A stretch of 64,000 nt of DNA, from the NCBI GenBank assembly GCA_002118135.1, contig BDIU01000062.1, forward strand, positions 124,001-188,000. The letters run 5' to 3'. Made by a program: the position numbers and the translations under genes. Under the pieces are notes generated by a model. It ran no database searches, was not told the origin of the DNA, and was given only the letters and a program-made list of their open reading frames with translations. This DNA comes from Trebouxia sp. TZW2008 (lineage: Eukaryota; Chlorophyta; Trebouxiophyceae; Trebouxiales; Trebouxiaceae). This document shows positions 1-10,300 of this stretch, piece after piece; the stretch's first letter is position 1; the number at the start of each line of letters is the position of its first letter.

Positions 1-1336
1 CATGAGCCCATGGCTTTGGCGTACATGCCCAGTATGCCCTTTCTCTGAAGCACATTGCACATGCTGCTCAAGCTCAGGTGCATGTACTCAAGATGCAAGT
101 TTTCTGCCTTTCATAAAGACATGCATTGTTGCACAGGTCTCAAGGATGAGTAAATCTGCAGAATCCCAGAGCAGTCAATTTGCTGTCTGCATATGATCTG
201 GGCAGGCTGACAGCAGTAATGAAGGGTCGGCGTGCGTGAAGCACTCTTAGTGATATATGCTGAGAAGATGCAGAGGCAGTTTTGGGGCAAAGCTTGCTTG
301 GCAGGCTACCAAAGCGCTTCATGAAGAAGATTTTCTCAAAATGTCAGACCATTGCATCACAAAGCTGGCAACATCAAGGGTGATTTTGTTCTGTGAGCAG
401 TCAAGGGGGTTTTGTCAGTGACGCATTTTCGGCCTGTCATGCCATATTTTTGTGTACCGCTGTGTATTACAGCAAAGATGCGTTTGCAGCATGGGGAACG
501 TATGGGTATGCCGGATCCTGCAGCTACATTCACACACTTCTGCTCAGCTGCCGGCATGCTTTTTGGTCTATGAATTATTCAAAATTCGGTCTGAACTGCA
601 TGGAGTTAGTGGGCTTGGGTATATCTTATTGACAGTGTCATACAGTTTGCTCAAAGAGATGTGCATTTAGGATGCTGACAGCAAGCCATGCTATGCTTGC
701 AAACATTGTTACTTAGATGTGCAAGGTATTGTAGGACTGAGCTGAACTCCTGACAACAAGATGTGTCCAGGCGTGCATCATGTGAGGCCGGAATGCAGTT
801 CTTGCTGTCTGGAATGTTTCAGTGGGATTGGGGGTTGGCAGGTGCTTTGTTTTGGTTCCACACTGGACAACAACAGTTCTTTTTCGATTCAGCCACTAAA
901 ATTCTGGAACATGGTGATGGAGTTTGACAACAAACTTAGACCTTGCTTATAGTGGCACACCTCTCTCTGTTGCTGCCTGTCATGCTCAGCAGTCAAGACT
1001 TCTGGTTTCGGTGCAGCGAAAACTCTGCAGTGTTGACCAAAAGCGCTGTGAAACAACGTGGTGATTGACGCAAACAGACATCAATGAGCGCCTGCCCAAT
1101 GCTTGTCAACATGTAATCGTACCGAATACTACAACATTCCGGAATCTCTGCTAATGGCTTCTTGCAAGCATGTCAGTGCATATCGCAACCGTCAGACTTG
1201 TCGAGCCAAGTTTGCACGGCTTCAGAGAGCTTTACTGAGCCTGTGGCAGCAAGACGATGTAGGTGGCCAGTTGAATGCGAACTGCTTCAGCCTTTGAGCG
1301 CCTCACCCTGTAGTCGACACTTGCTTGCCGACACAG
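1..1336. other. Upstream region; 5' end of UBP22-like gene not resolved
   Basis: No exon could be assigned with confidence. The gene starting at 1337 lacks the beginning of its ZnF-UBP domain, so its first exon(s) probably lie here or before the window. The stretch holds decayed copies of the 3' edge of the exon at 1547-1641: the word agcagtcaag recurs near 393 and 983 as well as at the real exon end near 1632. A possible Cys-rich reading near 761-840 (+) was not strong enough to call. Confidence 0.4.
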
Positions 1337-4300
1337 GACTCCAAGGAACGCCGAGTACAGTCTGAGCAGACGCCCATTGTATGCTTGCACTGCGCTTGCG
1401 CTTCCCGTTCCTGCCAGCATCATAGCCGTCAGCACTATGCGCAAGCAAGGACTGGTACTTGTCTGTCCTATGTTGCTGTGGAGGAGAAACATATGCAAGC
1501 TGATCTCTAGTCTGAACTCGAAATGCATGCTGATGTTTGTTGGCAGGTCATGAGCTTGCTGTGGACCTCCAGCATGATCAGCTGTACTGTGGGGCTTGCA
1601 ATGCGTATGTGTCTGACGCTATGTTTGACTCAGCAGTCAAGGTCAGATTTTGGCGCCCTGCTTGCTGCTATTGCTGCTGATGCTGCTGCTGCCAATGTAC
1701 ATTTACAGCAAAATGTGGCAAAGACGCCAAGCTGAGCACGCATACTTCAAATGTGCTGTTTTATGCTGTTCTCTGCTTCAGGCCGCACGTTCTCTAGCCT
1801 GTTATGGCATTGAAGATCAGCAATCTGTAGCGATGCCAGGGTCAACACGAGAAGCCTATGCTGAGAACGTTCAAGCAATGCCTGCGCTTCTAAAGCGCAA
1901 AAGACACCAATCAGGTGAACAGGGTAGAGAGTAATCAGGTTGCACATGCTTTAGCCAGTCAGTAAGGCTGATCGCATGTGTCACATAGAGGCAATGACCA
2001 CATGTCCATTAGTCATGTGAGATTTGTCATTCTCATTGCCATCATGTGCTTCAATGTCAACACCAGTGCCTGGCTTCATTTCGCAGGAGCTGATAGATCA
2101 CACACACATACCCACTGCTGTTTCATGTTGAATCTTTACTGTCACTGCTGTCGGATCTGGCAGTTCACACAGCATGCAGATGAAGAAGAGTCAGTGCAGT
2201 TCAAGCGGCACACCCCAACTGCCATTTCATGTTGCAGCTTCTCCGTCACTGCTGTCTGATCTGGCAAGTCATGCAACATGCAGATGAAGAAGATTCAGTG
2301 CACCCCAAGCGGCTTTGTACTGATAAAACAAATCCACCTGCTGGTGTCTCACATGATTTTGCTGCTGGCCTCAGAGGACTCAACAATCTGGGCAACACCT
2401 GCTTCATGAACAGCGTGCTACAGGTGAGTTCTGCAAATACGCTTCACACTATGTGACTGTGACTGAGTGAGGAAGACTGTGAGGGCAGGGGTGAGGGTGA
2501 GGGTGAGGGTGAGGGTGTGGGTGAGTCTGGGTGTGAATTGGAGTGGAGTGTGAGTGTGGTGCGAGTGTGAGTGTGAGTGTGAGTGTGAGTGTGAGGGTGA
2601 GGGTGAGGGTGAGCGTGAGTGAGTTTGACTTTCACTGTGGCTGTTGACTGTGGCTGTGCCTTTCCCTGTGACTGCGATGGCCTCAGACGCCTCGAACTGG
2701 GTAACAGCTGCTTCATGAACAGCATGCTTGAGGTAACTGCGTTTAGGCAACATGTGTCATCCTGTGATTCTGGGTCTGCATGTACAGTGGTTCCTTTGTT
2801 ATAGTGACACTTAATTCAGTGATGTCTTGATGTTGTAACAGTGAAAGTCAGAACAAGCACTGCAGTCTGACTGCAATGGTGCCTCTGAGTATTGACAACT
2901 TGATACAGTGACAATTCTTTTTGGTAACAAATGCTGTCGTGACATCAAGAATCAACTGTAAGTGTGAGTCTGAATGTGGTGCGAGTTTGGGTGTGACTGC
3001 GACTGTGCCTGTGCTTGTGAAGGCGCGTGTGAGTGTGAGTATGATCCTGTCAGAGCTTTTGGTAGCAGTTAAGTGGAAGCGATTCTCCACTACATTGCTT
3101 GAAAGGGCACAAGCAGGGAGCGCTGTGATGCTCAGCTGGGTGATTACTATTTGCCTGTGCAGGTGTTTGTGCACGTCCCGTTGTTGCAAGCTTACTTTCT
3201 TGGGGGCGGCCACATGCACAAGCTGTGCCCCCATCAGTCACCCCCTGACAAACCTGGCAAATGCCTCTCCTGTGAGCTGGTAAGCTGCAAATCTGCCATG
3301 CAAAGAGAAAAAGAAAAGTCTACGCAGTGAGGCGTCATAACGGGCACCTCTGTCTAAAGAGGCAGCTCAGAATTGCTGCTTTCAAAGCAGCAACCAGCAG
3401 GCCAATCTGCCATGTTCAGCCAGTGTTGAGCCATGCAAAGCTGTTTTACCCCGCAGCCCAGTCAAGTTCTTGCCCATGCTGTCAGCCTGCACTGTAGTTG
3501 ATGCATCACACTCAAGCATGACCACCATCTCGGTCACCGTCAACAACAGTCTGGTCAGTGATCAAATGTGCTGCAGGACAGGGTGTTTGCAGAAGCGTTC
3601 AATGAATACAAGTCACCCTTCAGCCCAGTCAGGTTCCTGCAAATGCCAAAAGCGCTCCATGTCACAGCTCAGTATTATAGCACACATCCACTATCTATAC
3701 AACTGTTGCCAACAACGGGACTCATGTGAACTGCAGGATAAGGTATTTGCAGAGGCGTTCAAGGGAAACAGATCATCCTTTAGCCCAGTTAGCTTCCTGG
3801 ACACTTGGTGGCGCAGCGCAGAGATTCCCCTTGCAGGCTACCAGCAGCAGGACGCTCATGAGTTTTACCTATCTCTTGTGCAAGTGCTTCTCAAATCTGC
3901 AATTTGATTGCTGCAGGACAAGGTATTTGCGGAAGCATTCAGTGGGAATAGATCGCCTTTCAGCCCAGTCAGATTCCTAGACACCTGGTGGCGCAGCGCA
4001 GAGGGTTCCCTTGCAGGCTACCAGCAACAGGACGCACATGAGTTCTACCTGTCTCTGCTGGATGGACTAGGGCAGGCTGCTGACAGATCAGCTACCCCCA
4101 GTGTGTCAGGCAGGGGTAGCCCCTCCCCTACCCCCACCGCCAAGTCTGCAACCCCCCCTTTGGAAGGTAAGATTATTACAAGAACGGGCGTACCAGCAGC
4201 ATGACGAGCATGAGTTCAACGTCTCAGTGCTAGATGGGCTAGGGCAGGCTGCTGACAGATCAGCGACATCCAGTGTCTCAGACAGGGGTCGCCCTTCGCC

Positions 4301-7300
4301 CGCCCCCCCCCCGTCAAGTCTGCAACCCCCCCTCTGCAAGGTATGCGCATCAACAAGGCATGTGTACCAGTAGCAAAACGCTCGTGAATTCCTTCTGTCA
4401 CTGCTGGATTGCTTAGAAAAGGCTGCTGATAGATCACACACCCGCAGTATGTCAGGCAGGGGTAGCCCCTTCCCTGCCCCTACTGCCAAGTTTGCAACCC
4501 CGCCTTTTGGAAGGTAAGCTATTCACAACAAGGCATGTACCAGCAGCAGGATGCTCACAAGCTGTACCTGTCCCTGTTGGGTGGGCTAGGGCAGGCTGCT
4601 GACAGATCAGCTACCCCCAGTAGGTCAGGCAGGGGTAGCCCCTCCCCTGCCCCTACTGCCAAGTCTGCAACCTCCCCTCTTACAAAGGCGTGTGTAGCAG
4701 CAGCAGGATACCCAAAGGCTTCAGCGCTCAGCACAGGCATTGCCCAAATCTGCAAGTTCTAAGTGTAGCGTCCCAGCATTGGCAGGTGAAATGGTTGCGT
4801 GGCCTGAGCTCCTGGCAACAATTACCCATTACTTGCATGACTGCCCCCCAGACAAAAGCAACCCTTCAAAAGAGATAATGGCTCATCACTATGCAGACAG
4901 GCAATGAGAGTTGCTGCACACGGCGCCCCCACTCAATGTGTGGGCGGCAGGCAGCAATAAGATAAAAGCTGTAATTGTGCATGGTCAGCAATACAGGGCT
5001 GTCCTGCAGGTGGAGGCGAGGAGCTGCTGAGCTCTGCACAATTGATGGATGTACGAGTCATGTCTGACAGCAGCAAATTGCAAGAACAAGGAAGGGCAGC
5101 TAATTATGCAGCTAGGGGAACAGGTGCTGGACACGGCGCCCTCGCTCAGTGTTTGGTGACCAGCAGGCAGCAGCAGGAAGCAGATCAGCACGCTTGTAGT
5201 ACACCTGGTTGCCAGCAGCAAGACTGTTACAAGATGAACGTTGAAAAATTGAATGCTTGCAGGTGGGGAAGGGGAGCTGCTGGACACCGCACCCTCGCTC
5301 AATATATGGGGGCCAGCAGGCGGCAGGAGGAAGCAGCCCGGCAAGCCAGTGATAGACCTGGTCACCAGCAGTAGCTCTGAACAAGGTAACTGTCCTTGCA
5401 ACGAATTGTCCTTACTTAGAAGTACCAATGTAGTCAGAATGCAGTCCTTGGTTCCTGGTTGCATTGTCCTTACATGAAGAATGTCCTTATATTGAGTGTC
5501 CTTGTATCAAGAGATTACTGGACACATTTTAGCTCAGGTTAGGCGTCCGCAGCTCAAAGCCCTCAAGCTAGCTTGTCCTTCAGTAATCAAGACATTGAGG
5601 CTTTCAGAGTGCACACAGTCATAGATCTACAAATATATTGACTACAGTATGCTCAGTCTTTCTCAAAGTGCTTGTCAAACTCTATCAGCAAACAAACAAT
5701 GAGAAAAAAAGGCCTGGCTGGCGTTTTGCAGAAAGCTCACGACAGGGATCACCAGTTGAGGACATTGAAAGTGTGATGGATCAGATCTTTGGTGGCATCT
5801 TGAGGTCAGATGTGGTATGCACAGCCTGTGGGGACACTTCCACAGCCCATGACCCCTTCAAGGACATCTCCCTTGACATTCCAGAGCCCCTGAGGCACAC
5901 CCCCCCTCCACCCCCTGTGGACACTCCCAAGCCCAACCCCATCAGAAGCAGCGGGAAGGGCAAAGCGAGTGGCAATGGCAGAGGCTCAAACGGTGAGTGC
6001 CACTTTGGCGTTTCTGGCATGTGCCATTGCTATGTGTGAGCTTGCTGGGCTGTAGATGCTGCCTGTTCATGCTATGCTACAAAAGGGCGATACCCTTTCA
6101 TGATGCAGTTGGTCACTCCCTGCACCATGAGGCTGTCTGCTACTGTCCAAAAGACAGGTGTTGGATGCTAGATGTTGCAATGGTGCTTGTCGTCAGGCTG
6201 TTTGTTTCTCACCCACCATTCTCAACGTAAATTTTGTGACTGCAGGCAAAGGGTTGAAAGGCTCAAAGCAGACAGCTCTAACAGGAGTGAAGCGCAAGGC
6301 TGAGGTCCTGTTTCAAAAGGATTGGGACAACATGACTGAAGCCTCAGAGCCAGCCCCTAGTGAAGTCAGCGGCTTTCCTGCTACTACTGAGACCTCTCAC
6401 AGATGTAAGACAAATCTGCCTTGGTACTTGGAGTCCTGGTCAATCTTGACCCTTCAACATGTTGAGGACAGTGAACAAGCATTCTCTTCCTTTCAGTGAT
6501 GCATGCTCTGAAAATGATTGCATATCAGTCTGACACATTGGCGCCAGAATTTGCGCATTGCATAGTCAGCTGTGCATTGTCAAGCAGATACCGTAGCCAA
6601 ACAGGCAACAGCATGCACCAACCATGGCTAGTCAATAATCATTGTCTGTCAGATCATGTGCCTTTGGCATTATCAGATGAAGGGAGTGTGTGCAGCCTCA
6701 ACCCAAATGACAACTGAGCAACCTTCCTTTCAAAAAATGGGCATTGGCAATCACAGTGCATAGTTGATGCCACAGGTGCACGAAGCAGTGAAGCGTGTCA
6801 GGCAATCAAGGGCTACTTAGAGATGTGCTTTGAAGTCAGATCTGATGCCTGCAGACAGCTCAGCGGATGATCAAAGCTCTGTAGCTGGGCGCACTGAGTC
6901 TGAGCGTGATCAGACTGTTTCCTCTCCCTTGCACCCCTCAGCAACCCCCCACCCCACCCCTTCTGACGCCCCCTCATCCAAGCCTGCCATACAGCCCAAA
7001 TCTGCAGCAGCAGCCGGCAAGAAGGAGAAAGACACGCCCATCTTCTCTGCAAAAGCTGCAGCCAGCGCAGCAGCTGATGAAATAGCTGCCAAGGAAGTTG
7101 CTGGCGCCCAGCATGAGTCACCAGGTGCTGTGTCAGCTTCTGTTGGCATATCACAGGGCAAGGGCAAAGGACAGGGCACAGGTGATGGTCAATGTGCTCT
7201 GTGTACCCATGTGAACCTAGTTCTTGCATCAGCTTATTGCTACTCAGCAGCAGAGTGCAATGAGCAGACACAAATCGCTCTCAGGCTTGTTGTTCCTACC

Positions 7301-10300
7301 TGTTGATTCCGTTCCTTGAGAGCCAAGGTACAAACGTCCAGCTCAATAATGTGTCTTGATCTGAGTGCATCATCATATCATCATCATCTATCATCAAACA
7401 GTGCCCTGGTACACGTGCATACAGGGTTGAAATTCATGATATGACTGGAATGGCTGATGCAGGGAAGGGCCCTCGGCCAGGGCAGAGGCCCATCACAGCC
7501 CCTGCCTCCCCAGCTGGCGGCAAGATTCAGAAGCCCACGCGCTGCCAGACATGCCACACCTGCCGCAACAAGCAGCTCAAAAAGCAGTGCTTGCGCAACA
7601 AGGCACGGCGGTTCTTTGCGCTTGACCTTGCCATTTTCAGTCCAACAAAGCCTGCATGTGCTTCGCCTCACCTGTTGAGCACAGCCAGCAAATCTGTCAT
7701 GTGCATTGCATCTGCTTGTCTCTTGAACTGCCTTGCTGTCTTGGTAAGTCTGACTTGTTGGACCTTCTGGCTGTGTGTGCCGCCAGCAAATCTGAGCATT
7801 GCATTGCTTCAAGCTGTGCTGCTGCTTAGCAGTGCACTGCTGCTGTTGCTGTTGCTGCTGCAGTGTACTGCAGCAAGGCAGCTGCCCAGCAAGACTATCT
7901 GGGGTAGACTGCTCCAACTTTGCTTCTCTTGCTCACACTGCACAGCAACCGCATGACTAGAAGTTTTTTCCATGTAACATCATCTGCTAGGTCATGTCAG
8001 TCACGAAGAGTTTATCTGTATGAGATTCTTAATAACAAAAAAGGAACAATTACTGTCAACCTGTGGTTGGTCACAGGAAGTCCGATGAGCCTACCAGGCT
8101 TCAGGTCTTGCACACGGACTATAAATGTAATTGTAATCGCAACGAAGTTGACACTCACAAGTGTGCATGCAACAAGGAGTGTGCAACGCCCCTTGCACTC
8201 CAGCTCTTTGGCGTCATGATTGGTGCCATACATGCAGGCTTTGAGCAGTCCCACAAAGAGGAACATTGAGGATGCCTTGTCTGGTGGGGTAGAGGCAGCT
8301 GAGCTGACTGCCATCCTACCTGCTCATCTTCAGCCCCCTGACTCAAGGTGGGCCCTACACCCTTCCCCCCAACTCCACACATGATCCTCATATGAATTGT
8401 GTGATGCCTTGTGAGCTGACAATCCCTGCCTGCACACCTTGAGTCTCTGACTCACGGTGAAGCCTGCACCACTAAGCACTCAGCAGTGCCTCCCAAGTCA
8501 CCTTGTCATGCAGAAGCAAGGTGCATGAGCTGACCGCTGTCCTGCCTGCCGATCTGCAGCCCCCTGACTCAAGGTAAAGCAGACACCAACTTGCTATCAA
8601 CTCCAGCCAGGGACGTTCAGCACTGCCTTTCATGCCCAAAGAGCTGACAGCCATCCTGCCTGCTCATCTTCAGCTGCCTGACTCAAGCTGATGCCTGCAC
8701 CCATGACCTTCCTCCCAACAGTGACTGCCGTGCCTCCTGTTTCCTTGTGCGGTGTTTGATGCCCTCACTAGAGGTGATGCGCACACTTTGATCTCCACAG
8801 CCTGACACAGCCTGACAGCAATATGACTTAGCCCTCCCAGTACCATGCTGCTGACTCATGAGTCTATTCTGAATGGAACAACTCAAGCCTCATGCAGTCG
8901 CAGGCAGCTCATCCAGCAGAGCCTTGCAGGCCAGCTCCAATCCTGTGCATGTCACTGAGACCCCAATCTGCTGCAGTAAGTCACAGCAGCAGAACCTCAT
9001 TGCTGGGTATGCAGCGCATTGCAATCATGTGCATCGCCGCAAAACCTATTTTGTGGGTGCAGGGACTTGGGCGCCAGGCAGACACAGGCAGCTGAATCAG
9101 CAGAGCCTCGTAAATTGGCACCTGTGCTGCATGGCCCCAAGTACCGTCAAGCTGCCATCTGGCAACCGCCCTCAGCCCTCAGCAAACCCCACCTTGGCCC
9201 CCTTGACCCCCAGAAACCAGCTCAGCCCCAGGACCTGTCTCAGCAACATGACAATGCCTCTGGTAGAGCTCAGCAGCTAACCAATACTGTGCCACAGCCT
9301 GCTGGCGTCCATGCTGGCGATGATGCAGTTGCTGCTGCCCCTGTACCTATGCCTGTCAAAGCAGACCCCAGTCAGCCTCCACCTTCTGAAGAAGCTGCAC
9401 AGGTAGTTGCCCAGCAGCAGCAACAGCAGCAGCAGCAGCAGCAGGGAGCTTTGGCACAAGATGTTTGGCAGCATCAGACAGCAGCCTTGTCAGGAGAAGT
9501 TGATCTGGCTCAACAGGCAAGGGACAGCTTCCAGAGGTCTACCAGTCAGGTGGACACCAGGACAGTGGACGATGTGTCTACTACTGACAGTGGAGCAGCG
9601 CTGCTGCAGGCCTGCTTGCACAGATTTGTGCGGCCTGAGTCGCTGCATAGGTGGAAATGCAGCAGGTGAGCTTCCTCACTGTAACAGACAACAGTGCAGA
9701 CGCTACTTTTGGCTCCAAAACCAAATGTAACGGACTAGTCAACGTTCTAGGAAGGTAGCGTGTAAACCACACTCTTGGAGTATTCCTTACAAGCACAGCC
9801 GCCGCAGGCGGCGTTGACCTGTCAACGCTGCAGACTACCACAGGTACATCAATGAACCAACCACGATACCCATCTCAGCAGTTGCTGCTGTAGATTGCTT
9901 GCGTGTTGCATCTTGGTGCCAGCAAATTGTGCGAGTTGCAATACACACATTTCATTGCGTTTCAATTGTCCATGCTCAACCACTTCGCTTGCATGCTGCA
10001 TATCAGGCATCAAGCAGTCCGTATGGTGGTTCATTGTTTCGCATGCATGGTATTTTACTGCTTTGCATGTAGCAACTCATTGCATGCATCATGCAGTGAA
10101 ATTTGCCGCATCTGAAAGTCATGTCAGGCAGTGACTGTCACATGCTGACGCTTCAGGCTTAGACAGCAGTGATCGGTGAATTACCATACATCATACTCAA
10201 TGCACAGTAAGACACACGCAATACGCTGACGCCAAAATTTGAGAGCATGGCTCACTAAGGTGCAGTGCAAATTGTGAAATGCGCAATACGATGGCGCCAA

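Noticed and set aside
2444..2753. His/Ser-rich minus frames
   Set aside because: Translation of the GTGAG microsatellite.
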